Below are positions 5,958 through 13,287 of a stretch of DNA of 18,479 bases, in pieces. The position numbers and the translations under genes were made by a program. Position 1 is the stretch's first letter, and each line of letters opens with the position of its first letter. This DNA is from Aquirhabdus sp. (GTDB taxonomy: Bacteria; Pseudomonadota; Gammaproteobacteria; Pseudomonadales; Moraxellaceae), in NCBI GenBank assembly GCA_030149815.1, contig JASLHI010000028.1, positions 1 through 18,479 on the forward strand, in the 5' to 3' direction. The notes beneath the pieces were generated by a model that was not told the origin of the DNA, did not search any database, and saw only the letters and a program-made list of their open reading frames with translations.

Positions 5958-7397
5958 ATGACAACTTTTACTTTTCCAAAACAATATCCACTTTATCTCG
6001 CCAATCGCCCAGTGACAACCCATGAGTGGTTAGATGTCACAGACAAATACACTCTGAAAACAGCGACTCAAGTTGCTCTCGCCGATGGTGCGATTATTGA
6101 GCAGGCAATTGCAGCCGCAGTTAAAGCTGAAAAGCCAATGGCGCAGCTTAAAACCTATCAGAAACAAGCCATTTTGCTTCATTGTGTGAAGCGTTTTACC
6201 GAGCGCTTTGACGAATTAGTGGAAGTCCTCATCGTTGAAGGTGGTAAATCACTGACTTCTGCAAAAGGTGAAGTACTGCGTCTGATTAGTACTTTTCAAC
6301 TTGCTGCCGATGCTGTGACCCAATTGGATAAAGGTTCTGTCATGCCATTAGATGTCACGGCAACTGCAGGTGCATATCGCGGGATGACTCAGCGTGTTCC
6401 AGTGGGTGCAGTGTCTTTAATTAGTCCATTTAATTTTCCTCTGAATTTAACTGCACACAAGATTGCGCCTGCAATTGCTGCAGGTTGTCCATTTGTATTG
6501 AAACCTGCCAGTTTGACGCCTGTTAGCGCATTGATTATGGCTGAGGTGTTGGCTGAGACTGATTTGCCGATCGGGGCGTTTTCGATTTTGCCTTGTCATC
6601 GTGAAGGCGCAGATTTATTTGTCACGGATGATCGCTTTAAGCTGCTCAGTTTTACTGGTTCTGATCAAGTGGGTTGGGATATGAAGGCGCGAGCAGGGCG
6701 CAAAAAAGTCGTATTAGAGCTTGGTGGTAATGCTGCTGTGATTGTTGAGCCAGATACAGATATTGATGCTGCACTGGATCGTTTGGTGACTGGTTCATTT
6801 ATCCAGTCAGGTCAAGTATGTATTAGCGTACAGCGTATTCTTGCGCATCAAGACATTTATGATGAATTAAAAACTAAGTTTGTCGCGCGTGTTAGTAAAT
6901 TAAAAGCCGCTGATCCACATCTCGCTGATACTGTCATTGGTCCAATGATTAAGGAAAAAGAAGCGCTGCGCCTCAAAGGTTGGATTGATGATGCGATTAA
7001 TCAGGGGGCAACTTTACTTGCTGGCGGTCATTTAAATGGTGTCATGCTTGAAGCGACCGTACTGGAAAATGTACCTGATGCATCTGATGTTTATCAAAAT
7101 GAAGCTTTTGGCCCAGTCGTGATTTTAGAAAGATATGCTACTTTTGAAGAAGCAATTGAATTAGTGAATCAAAGTCGTTTTGGTCTACAAGCTGGTGTCT
7201 ACACGCAGAATCTCACCAAGATGCTAAAAGCATGGGATGAGCTTCATGTCGGTGGTGTGATTATCAATGATGTTCCGACGTTTCGTGTCGATAACATGCC
7301 GTATGGCGGTGTGAAAGACAGTGGGTTGGGGCGTGAAGGTATTCGTTATGCGATTGCGGATATGTGTGAAGAGCGGGTATTAGTCATTAAACAATGA
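5958..7397 (+). CDS. NAD(P)-dependent aldehyde dehydrogenase
   Basis: A 479-aa aldehyde dehydrogenase, full length for the superfamily. It oxidises an aldehyde to the acid with NAD(P). Visible key residues are N159 in SPFNFPLN, K182 (LKPAS), E254 in ELGGN, catalytic C288 in GQVCIS, and E382 in NEAFGP. The sequence type (MTQRVPVGAV, PFGPVV-like C-terminal part, YGGVKDSGLGREG) resembles the Y4uC/glyceraldehyde-3-phosphate or phosphonoacetaldehyde-like ALDH group more than betaine or coniferyl types; this is a memory-based placement. The ATG has no convincing Shine-Dalgarno sequence (AACAACGATC precedes it) and follows a strong hairpin. The gene ends before a clear terminator. In context it could oxidise aldehydes produced by the alcohol dehydrogenases or by an oxygenase. 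Confidence 0.93.
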   Translation: MTTFTFPKQYPLYLANRPVTTHEWLDVTDKYTLKTATQVALADGAIIEQAIAAAVKAEKPMAQLKTYQKQAILLHCVKRFTERFDELVEVLIVEGGKSLTSAKGEVLRLISTFQLAADAVTQLDKGSVMPLDVTATAGAYRGMTQRVPVGAVSLISPFNFPLNLTAHKIAPAIAAGCPFVLKPASLTPVSALIMAEVLAETDLPIGAFSILPCHREGADLFVTDDRFKLLSFTGSDQVGWDMKARAGRKKVVLELGGNAAVIVEPDTDIDAALDRLVTGSFIQSGQVCISVQRILAHQDIYDELKTKFVARVSKLKAADPHLADTVIGPMIKEKEALRLKGWIDDAINQGATLLAGGHLNGVMLEATVLENVPDASDVYQNEAFGPVVILERYATFEEAIELVNQSRFGLQAGVYTQNLTKMLKAWDELHVGGVIINDVPTFRVDNMPYGGVKDSGLGREGIRYAIADMCEERVLVIKQ

Positions 7398-7416
7398 TCG
7401 TGAGTTTACAATCAAT

Positions 7417-7445
7417 AAAAGCCACTTATCTTGAGTGGCTTTTTT
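7417..7445 (+). terminator. Intrinsic terminator of the aldehyde dehydrogenase gene
   Basis: AAAAGCCACT, a 7-base loop TATCTTG, then AGTGGCTTTTTT. The stem is six strong pairs (7421-7426 with 7434-7439) plus an A/T extension, ending in six T. It starts 20 bases after the stop codon. Confidence 0.9.
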
Positions 7446-7495
7446 ATATCAACTATAAAATGAGATTCGGTAGGCATTTAATTAGGCGATTTGCT

Positions 7496-7525
7496 CCAAT
7501 ATTGACATCCAAAGACAGATATTGG
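7496..7525. repeat. Inverted repeat in the spacer before the diiron gene
   Basis: CCAATAT (7496-7502) and ATATTGG (7519-7525) are perfect 7-bp arms 16 bases apart. The element lies about 80 bp upstream of the TTGACA promoter of the next gene, in a spacer of about 250 bp that holds no other gene. It could be an activator site; nothing further supports this. Confidence 0.3.
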
Positions 7526-7605
7526 CATGCAATGACTCAGTAGAATGGTATTTAATAGCTGAGATTTCAGTTTTTGACCCCATAGGTAGACGTCATTTTA
7601 TGCTG

Positions 7606-7633
7606 TTGACATGATCATTAGATGGCATATATT
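7606..7633 (+). promoter_or_regulatory. Sigma-70 promoter of the diiron-protein gene
   Basis: TTGACA (7606-7611) and TATATT (7628-7633) with a 16-bp spacer form a strong promoter. The expected start is near 7640, giving a leader of about 58 bases to the AGGAG/ATG. The boxes overlap the first in-frame ATG at 7611, which therefore cannot be the translation start. Confidence 0.7.
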
Positions 7634-7697
7634 GGATGATAAAAGTAGTTCAGACAGAAAGCTTGGTCAGATTTATTCAGTTTTTAGTAGGAGTGTC

Positions 7698-8654
7698 ATG
7701 ATGGGTATTTTATCTATTAGTAAATTTACTGGAAAAGCTCAGCGAGCTTCCCATACAGTAGATAGCCTGATTCCACGTAAAGTGAAATTTGATTGGATTA
7801 ACACACCACTTGAATGGATTCCTGGCCAACCATTTGCAAGTCATTTCATCAATGAAATCAATACAATTTTGCCTGCTGGTGAATTCTGGTTTTGCCGTTT
7901 ATACAATAAAGCACTTCCGTTTGTCACTGATGAAAAACTGCGTGAAGATGTGCAGATGTTCATTCGTCAAGAAGCAATGCATGCGCGTGCTCATGGTAGT
8001 GCGATTAATGAATATCTAAAGACACACAATGTCGATACTGATCGCAATATGAAGATCATGGACATGCTATTTGATCAGTTATTAGCAGATGCGCCGTTGG
8101 GTTTGACTGTCCCTAAACTACTAGAAAAGCGTTGGTTATTATTACGTCTCGGCTTAGTTGCGACGATTGAACACATGACTTGTGTGCTAGGTAATTATGT
8201 TCTAGAAAATAAAGCTTGGGATGAAGTTGGTGCAGATCCTGTATTGCTGGATTTGTTGCGCTGGCACGGCGCCGAAGAAGTTGAGCATCGTAGTGTTGCA
8301 TTTGATTTATATAAGCATTTAGGCGGAGATTATCTGTCTCGTTATTATTTATCATTAGTTGCTGTGCCTGCAATTCTTGGTCTTTGGGTTGATGGTGCAG
8401 CTAATTTTATGAGTCAAGATCCTCAATTTTCAGCAAAGAAACCAAGTGTTTTCAAACCTTGGATTTGGCGTCAATGGGCAAAGCAAAGCAAAACAGGACA
8501 TTTACCTCATCCAATGTGGTTGATTATGCAACAAGTTTCCTACTTTAGTCCTTGGTATAATCCTGAAAAAGAAGGTTCTACTCAGGAAGCTTTAGCATAT
8601 CTCAATTCATCGCCAGCAGCGAAACGTGCTCAAGAAATGGCGGCTTATTCGTAA
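7698..8654 (+). CDS. PF10118-type 'metal-dependent hydrolase' with diiron ligand set
   Basis: A 318-aa protein I assign to the family named predicted metal-dependent hydrolase (PF10118). It shows a full carboxylate-diiron pattern in spaced helices: E62, E92-x-x-H95 (QEAMHARAH), E158 next to H159 (TIEHMT), and E194-x-x-H197 (WHGAEEVEH). That is the layout of ferritin-like diiron proteins such as oxygenases and ribonucleotide reductase, so the hydrolase label may mislead. Residues about 212-230 are hydrophobic and may touch the membrane. The true reaction is unknown to me. The start is set by AGGAG at 7689-7693; ATG 7698 is 4 bases away and the next codon, ATG 7701, is 7 away, so either is possible. 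The upstream ATG at 7611 lies in the promoter. It has its own promoter and terminator. Confidence 0.82.
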   Translation: MMGILSISKFTGKAQRASHTVDSLIPRKVKFDWINTPLEWIPGQPFASHFINEINTILPAGEFWFCRLYNKALPFVTDEKLREDVQMFIRQEAMHARAHGSAINEYLKTHNVDTDRNMKIMDMLFDQLLADAPLGLTVPKLLEKRWLLLRLGLVATIEHMTCVLGNYVLENKAWDEVGADPVLLDLLRWHGAEEVEHRSVAFDLYKHLGGDYLSRYYLSLVAVPAILGLWVDGAANFMSQDPQFSAKKPSVFKPWIWRQWAKQSKTGHLPHPMWLIMQQVSYFSPWYNPEKEGSTQEALAYLNSSPAAKRAQEMAAYS

Positions 8655-8679
8655 GTTTTATTTGCTCCAAGATGTTATA

Positions 8680-8719
8680 AAAACACTCATAGTTTCTCAG
8701 AACCTATGAGTGTTTTTTT
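8680..8719 (+). terminator. Intrinsic terminator of the diiron-protein gene
   Basis: CACTCATAG (8684-8692) pairs perfectly with CTATGAGTG (8704-8712) around an 11-base loop, flanked by A and T runs that lengthen the stem. Seven T follow at 8713-8719. It is about 30 bases after the stop. Confidence 0.9.
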
Positions 8720-8864
8720 ATTTAATACAATTTTTATCTCAAAAGTGACTTAGAATCACTCTTTAGTAAAAATTGAAGTGAAAAAGCCTGTCTACAAAAG
8801 CGCTGTGTTTTTATCAATGAATGTTGCTCAGTAGATATAGATAAGCAATAAAGGATTATCAGAA

Positions 8865-10130
8865 ATGGAATTTTTGAAACTCATTCGTCAGTTACAAGGC
8901 AAGACCGAATATGCCGTTCATGGAACTTGTACCCCTGAATTTGAGCCACTGATTCAAGCATTACGTAAGACGATTCCACCAGAAACTAAGGGTGGTACGG
9001 CAATCGCAGTTTATTTTCGTGGTGAAAAAGTTGCAGATTTATGGATGGGCTTGCAGCAAGGTGCAACGCTTTGGAAAGAAGACACTTTGAGTCTGTCATA
9101 TTCGACGGGCAAAGGTGTATTGGCAACATTAGTTCATATTTTAGTGAGCAAGGGACTACTGGAATATGATCGGCCTGTTTGTGAATATTGGCCTGAATTT
9201 ATTGGTCATGGCAAAGAAAAAATTACACTAAGACATCTCTTGTCTCATGCGTCAGGCTTGCATGATATTCGTCATATTATTCAATCAGCTCATGTGATGC
9301 TGGATTGGGATGCAATGCTGAAAGCTTATCAGCAAGCGATTCCTCGTTTTGAACCTGATACAGATACTGCTTATCAAGCGTTAAGTTATGGCTGGCTCGT
9401 TGGTGGTGTGATTGAAAAAGTGATGAAAGAGCCTTTGGCGGTCACGTTAGAGCGTGAACTGGTACATCCACTGGGGATTGATGGTGAAGCATATTTTGGC
9501 GTGCCCGCATCTGAGTTGGGTCGTGTCGCACGTCCATATCGTAAAGCACCGCCAATCAGCGTACGTCCATTAAGTGATCCAAAGCCTTGGCCAAGCCAAG
9601 CGGCTTATCCTTTAACAACAATGCAAAAAGTGATGAAGTTGATTGGACATAATCCGCTTGAATCGCGAGATGCTTTAAGTCCTTATCGGATCAGTAAGTT
9701 TGATTTATTCTCGCCAGAGGCTCTACAGGCATCGATGCCTGCCGTCAATGGTGTTTTTACCGCGCGTGCTTTAGCAAAAATCTATGCCATGCTTGCTGCA
9801 GGTGGTGAGTTCGAAGGTCATCGTTATATCACGGGGCCTGTTTATCGTGAGCTTTCAAAAATCCAAAGTCGTCGTCGTGATCGCGTGATGCCCATATCGA
9901 TGCACTGGCGTTTGGGGTATCATCGCATTATTACACTGGGGAAACGTGCACCAAATGGCTTTGGTCATATGGGTTACAATGGTTCTGGTGCATGGTGTGA
10001 TCCAGTACGGCAATTAAGTTTTGCTTTCGTTACTTCGGTAAACATGGACTCAATGGCTGGTGATCCACGTTTATGGTGGTTGAGCCAGCGAGTTTTGCAA
10101 ATCGCAGATGGCATCATTAGTGAAAAATAG
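8865..10130 (+). CDS. Serine beta-lactamase-fold esterase (EstB/class C-like)
   Basis: A 421-aa protein of the beta-lactamase/serine hydrolase family (PF00144), longer than a true class C enzyme and without a signal peptide, so probably a cytoplasmic or peripheral esterase. The nucleophile motif is S80-T-G-K83 (SLSYSTGKGV). Y170 (AYQALSYGW) stands at the YxN position. HLLSHASGL (124-132) is the usual family signature, and GHMGYNGSG near residue 367 takes the place of the KTG/HxG box. Relatives cleave short esters or lactones rather than beta-lactams, though activity cannot be settled here. AAGGA (8851-8855) is 9 bases before the ATG. The gene stands alone between the terminator at 8680-8719 and the stem-loop at 10134. 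In context it could release acids or alcohols for the nearby dehydrogenases. Confidence 0.87.
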   Translation: MEFLKLIRQLQGKTEYAVHGTCTPEFEPLIQALRKTIPPETKGGTAIAVYFRGEKVADLWMGLQQGATLWKEDTLSLSYSTGKGVLATLVHILVSKGLLEYDRPVCEYWPEFIGHGKEKITLRHLLSHASGLHDIRHIIQSAHVMLDWDAMLKAYQQAIPRFEPDTDTAYQALSYGWLVGGVIEKVMKEPLAVTLERELVHPLGIDGEAYFGVPASELGRVARPYRKAPPISVRPLSDPKPWPSQAAYPLTTMQKVMKLIGHNPLESRDALSPYRISKFDLFSPEALQASMPAVNGVFTARALAKIYAMLAAGGEFEGHRYITGPVYRELSKIQSRRRDRVMPISMHWRLGYHRIITLGKRAPNGFGHMGYNGSGAWCDPVRQLSFAFVTSVNMDSMAGDPRLWWLSQRVLQIADGIISEK

Positions 10131-10133
10131 TTT

Positions 10134-10172
10134 TTAAAAATAGGTGTTTGGAATAAAAATACTTATTTTTAA
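10134..10172 (+). terminator. AT-rich stem-loop after the esterase gene, probable terminator
   Basis: TTAAAAATAGGT (10134-10145) pairs with ACTTATTTTTAA (10161-10172): 12 pairs with one G-U, and a 15-base loop. TTCTTTAT follows. The stem is weak in G-C, so termination may be partial; transcription could continue into dnaX at 10205. Confidence 0.45.
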
Positions 10173-10204
10173 TTCTTTATCTGTTTTATGGATTGGAAGT
10201 CAGC

Positions 10205-12340
10205 ATGTATCAAGTTTTAGCACGTAAATATCGCCCGCGCAATTTTGCTGAATTGGTTGGGCAAACGCATGTGTCACGTGCGTTGGGCAGTGCGCTTGAG
10301 CGTGGACGACTTCATCATGCTTATCTATTCACAGGTACACGTGGCGTAGGTAAAACGACGATTGCACGAATTCTTTCAAAGTGTTTGAACTGTGAAACTG
10401 GAATCACTGCAACACCATGTGGTGTTTGTGGAACATGTCGAGCGATTGATGAAGGTCGTTTTATCGATTTGATCGAGATTGACGCGGCATCACGGACAAA
10501 AGTTGAGGATACGCGCGAACTATTAGATAACGTACCTTATGCACCGACACAAGGTCGCTATAAGGTTTATCTGATTGACGAAGTGCATATGTTGTCTACG
10601 CATAGCTTTAATGCGTTGCTGAAAACTTTGGAAGAGCCTCCAGAGCATGTGAAGTTTTTGCTGGCTACCACTGATCCACAAAAGTTACCTGTAACGGTTT
10701 TATCTCGCTGTTTGCAATTCACCTTACGTCCATTACCACGTCAAGAAATTCACGATCATCTCGCAGAAGTTCTGAAAAAAGAAAGTATTACATTTGATGA
10801 TGCCGCGCTTTGGTTACTTGCGGAATCTGCGCAAGGCTCATTGCGTGATGCAATGTCATTGACTGATCAAGCGATTGCTTATGGTCAAGGCAGTGTGCAG
10901 GGCGAAGATGTGCAAGCGATGCTGGGTTTGCTAGATCGTAGTCAGGTTGCTAATTTGCTGTTGGCGATTCATCAAAGCGATAGTCAGCTCGTTGCAAAGA
11001 TACTGTTTGACTTGTCTCAACAAGCAGTCGATGTCAGTGCGGTGTTAGATCAAATGATTACGCTGCTACACCAAGTTGCATTAGCACAATTATTGCCACA
11101 GCAAACAGATATTGGCACGCCAACAGAAGTTGAAATTCTGAAGAAAATGGCATCGAGTTTCGATCGTCAAGATGTGCAGTTGTATTATCAAATTGCATTA
11201 CAAGGACGTGCTGATTTAAAACTTGCTGTCACTGCGCAGCAAGGATTCGAAATGTGTGTGCTTAGGCTATTGGCATTTCGTCCACTAGGGTTACATGAAA
11301 CTATTTCGAGTTATTCTGAAAGTAAAAATTCTACTTTTAGATCAGGATTTAATATTGAAAATCAAAGTCAAGAAACTCAATCATTAGAGATTCAGTCTAA
11401 AAAAAACTCTGAATCTTTGATTGAGGCACAGAGTGTTACTGAAACGATTTCTGCTTCAGTTATTGATGAGATTGTACAAGAAGACTCGCAAGAAACACAG
11501 CAAGAAGAAATGGTATCGTCAGAAGAAGATGAAATTTCTCCAATCGATTATTCTGAAGATGACAAGGAGTTAGAGGATGAACCTGCTTATGTGCAGGCCG
11601 CTGAAATCATTGCCGAAGAAGCAGAGCCATTAGCGGTAGAAGATTCCGAAATAGAAGCCACGATAGAAAATGATGCTTCGTTAGATGACAGTAATGAAGA
11701 AGTAATCAATCATCATCAAGACATGTTTGCATTTGAAGAGACCCAAACTAAGTCAGTGCAATCTGTTCAGATTGAACCGATTGTGGCATCTCAAACTATC
11801 GTAGAAGATGTGCCAGTTTTAGAAACAGTTGCTGTAGAAGCAAAGGAGAAAGCCGTTGCTGAAGTACGTAGTACCAATATTACTTATGGTGATGATTCAA
11901 CAAAAACACCATTTGAGATCCTAGCGCATCCATATGCTGAATTATCAGGCGACTGGACGGCGGAAAAGTGGGAGTATTGGCTACGTGAACGCGCGCAAGC
12001 AGGCGTATTATCGGGTGGCGAGTTGAGTCTAGGACAACATGGGTTAATACGTGGTGAAATCGGTGGCAAAGTTGAATTTGTGATTGCTGCAGAGCATCGT
12101 GTGCTGACTTCACAGATGCTAGATGGTTTACTTACGGCGTTAAAAGCAGATTGGCCAAAAACTCAACTTGAGATTGTTCATGCAACGCCAATTGAAATTA
12201 CGCCAGTCAAACGTAAAGAAGCTCGTATCGTGCAGGCTCAGGTGAGAGCGCGCGAGTTACTGGTGAGTGATCCTGCAATTGAGCCACTGATGAGGTTGTT
12301 TGATGCGGAGGTTGTGGAACTGGTGATGAAAGAAGGGTAA
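10205..12340 (+). CDS. dnaX: DNA polymerase III subunit tau (and possibly gamma)
   Basis: A 711-aa clamp-loader subunit that loads the sliding clamp and couples polymerases at the fork. It begins MYQVLARKYRPRNF, the canonical start, so I chose 10205 over an in-frame ATG at 10193; GGAAG precedes it. The AAA+ domain has Walker A GTRGVGKT (44-51), zinc ligands C63, C72, C75 and C78, Walker B LIDEVH (123-128) and the SRC sensor (167-169). Domain III ends near residue 370. Residues about 380-560 are a long Glu/Ser/Gln-rich acidic linker. The rest is the tau-specific region that binds polymerase and helicase. Codons 399-401 are AAA AAA AAC, a slippery run where a -1 shift stops at once, so a gamma-like form of about 402 aa is plausible. 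The usual ybaB-recR genes do not follow; a convergent gene does. Confidence 0.97.
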   Translation: MYQVLARKYRPRNFAELVGQTHVSRALGSALERGRLHHAYLFTGTRGVGKTTIARILSKCLNCETGITATPCGVCGTCRAIDEGRFIDLIEIDAASRTKVEDTRELLDNVPYAPTQGRYKVYLIDEVHMLSTHSFNALLKTLEEPPEHVKFLLATTDPQKLPVTVLSRCLQFTLRPLPRQEIHDHLAEVLKKESITFDDAALWLLAESAQGSLRDAMSLTDQAIAYGQGSVQGEDVQAMLGLLDRSQVANLLLAIHQSDSQLVAKILFDLSQQAVDVSAVLDQMITLLHQVALAQLLPQQTDIGTPTEVEILKKMASSFDRQDVQLYYQIALQGRADLKLAVTAQQGFEMCVLRLLAFRPLGLHETISSYSESKNSTFRSGFNIENQSQETQSLEIQSKKNSESLIEAQSVTETISASVIDEIVQEDSQETQQEEMVSSEEDEISPIDYSEDDKELEDEPAYVQAAEIIAEEAEPLAVEDSEIEATIENDASLDDSNEEVINHHQDMFAFEETQTKSVQSVQIEPIVASQTIVEDVPVLETVAVEAKEKAVAEVRSTNITYGDDSTKTPFEILAHPYAELSGDWTAEKWEYWLRERAQAGVLSGGELSLGQHGLIRGEIGGKVEFVIAAEHRVLTSQMLDGLLTALKADWPKTQLEIVHATPIEITPVKRKEARIVQAQVRARELLVSDPAIEPLMRLFDAEVVELVMKEG
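11383..11421 (+). promoter_or_regulatory. Candidate frameshift/slippage element in dnaX
   Basis: Eight A at 11399-11406, in frame TCT AAA AAA AAC TCT GAA, contain the heptamer A_AAA_AAC (11401-11407). After a -1 shift, or one inserted A, the reading is CTC TGA and ends at 11412. After loss of one A it ends at a TGA four codons after the run. The run lies in the 13-base loop of a potential stem: 11383-11395 pairs with 11409-11421 (13 pairs, two G-U), of which GATTCAG/CTGAATC are perfect. The position just after domain III matches where E. coli dnaX frameshifts to make gamma. Function is inferred. Confidence 0.5.
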
Positions 12341-12387
12341 CTGGCTTAGTCAGCTACTTCTTTATAATTGCATAAATTGTAATGGGG

Positions 12388-12831
12388 TTAACTTTTTATA
12401 AAATTAAATCGATAATTCTCAAAGAAGCGAAAAGAAAGACTCTCCATATTCTCTAGATTAATGTCAATCTCTCCTTTCAATGGTTCTGCTTCTTCTTGAT
12501 TACTGCACCATGAATCAACGCAATCAACACGTTCACCTTTTTCAACCAATACACGTATTATTTCGATCACTTGTCGTGTTGATTCAATTGATGAAGCATT
12601 TTCTGGATACCAATCTTCAGGCTCTCCAAAACCAAGTTCGATACTTCCGCTGCATAAATGCCTAAATCCACAGCTACAGCCAAACTCAGCAGTAACTAAC
12701 CACTTATAATCAAACTTTAAATATTGGGTTTCTGGAATAAAGTCAGGTTCAGGAGAAAATTGAACGAACTCATTGTTATATGTTGATAAATCCTCATTTG
12801 TAGTCATGCTTAATACTGCCATATAACACAT
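12388..12831 (-). CDS. Uncharacterised Cys-containing protein, third gene of the adh operon
   Basis: A 147-aa soluble protein I do not recognise. No signal peptide or membrane segment is seen. A short Cys cluster C52-S-C54-x5-C60 (GCSCGFRHLC) and a later pair C104/C109 (VDCVDSWC) could bind a metal or form disulfides. The rest is acidic, with aromatic residues. The ATG at 12831 is only 12 bases after the thioesterase stop and has AAAGAGAAAATC before it, so it is probably translated from the same transcript. A second Met at residue 9 is an alternative start. It is convergent with dnaX, with 47 bp and no clear terminator between them. Its codon use looks more AT-rich than the two genes upstream, which hints at a later addition; that is a visual impression only. 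Confidence 0.68.
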   Translation of the reverse strand: MCYMAVLSMTTNEDLSTYNNEFVQFSPEPDFIPETQYLKFDYKWLVTAEFGCSCGFRHLCSGSIELGFGEPEDWYPENASSIESTRQVIEIIRVLVEKGERVDCVDSWCSNQEEAEPLKGEIDINLENMESLSFRFFENYRFNFIKS

Positions 12832-12843
12832 GATTTTCTCTTT

Positions 12844-13287
12844 TTACTCTCGAACCAACATCAACAACGCCAACTTCTCGCGTAAATCCGTAGGGATTGC
12901 TACAGGTTTACGTGTTTCACGATCTACAAATACATGGACAAATTGCCCTTGAGCTGTTGTTGCATCCGCACCTTCTTTAAACACGCCGATTTCATAATAC
13001 ACAGATGAATGCCCAAGGTGGGCAACGCGCAATCCACCATCTAAACGATCAGGAAAGGCAATCGGTGAAAAATAACTACAACCAGAATCGACAACCAAAC
13101 CGATGACATTACCGTTATGGATATCGAGTCCGCCAATTTCAATCAGATAACGATTCACGATGGTATCAAAGTAGCTGTAATACATCACATTATTGACATG
13201 TCCATAAATGTCATTGTCAGCCCAACGGGTCGTAATATCGGTGTACCAGACGTAATCGGCGCGAGTATTCGGAGATGGACGTGTCAT
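12844..13287 (-). CDS. Acyl-CoA thioesterase, 4HBT hotdog family
   Basis: A 147-aa single hotdog domain of the 4-hydroxybenzoyl-CoA thioesterase/YbgC-FadM type. These enzymes hydrolyse acyl-CoA to free acid and CoA in the cytoplasm. The active-site helix signature is TTRWADNDIYGHVNN (residues 19-33), with D24, D26, G29 and H30 as the family's conserved positions. Length is normal for the family. Its ATG overlaps the TGA of the alcohol dehydrogenase (ATGA at 13284-13287), a sign of coupled translation, so the two probably act in one process, for example recycling CoA or releasing acids linked to an alcohol pathway. The substrate chain length cannot be told. Confidence 0.9.
   Translation of the reverse strand: MTRPSPNTRADYVWYTDITTRWADNDIYGHVNNVMYYSYFDTIVNRYLIEIGGLDIHNGNVIGLVVDSGCSYFSPIAFPDRLDGGLRVAHLGHSSVYYEIGVFKEGADATTAQGQFVHVFVDRETRKPVAIPTDLREKLALLMLVRE

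Noticed and set aside
7611..7697. Upstream ATG extending the diiron protein by 29 residues
   Set aside because: The ATG overlaps a consensus TTGACA/TATATT promoter and would precede the transcript start.
8865..10130. Antibiotic-resistance beta-lactamase
   Set aside because: It lacks a signal peptide and a true YxN/KTG set; the length and motifs fit EstB-like esterases better.
11880..12113. Minus-strand open frames inside the 3' part of dnaX
   Set aside because: They are frame shadows of a well-supported gene, without ribosome sites or recognisable sequence.
12341..12387. Terminator between dnaX and the convergent unknown gene
   Set aside because: Only short, weak complementarities were found and no T run follows a stem.
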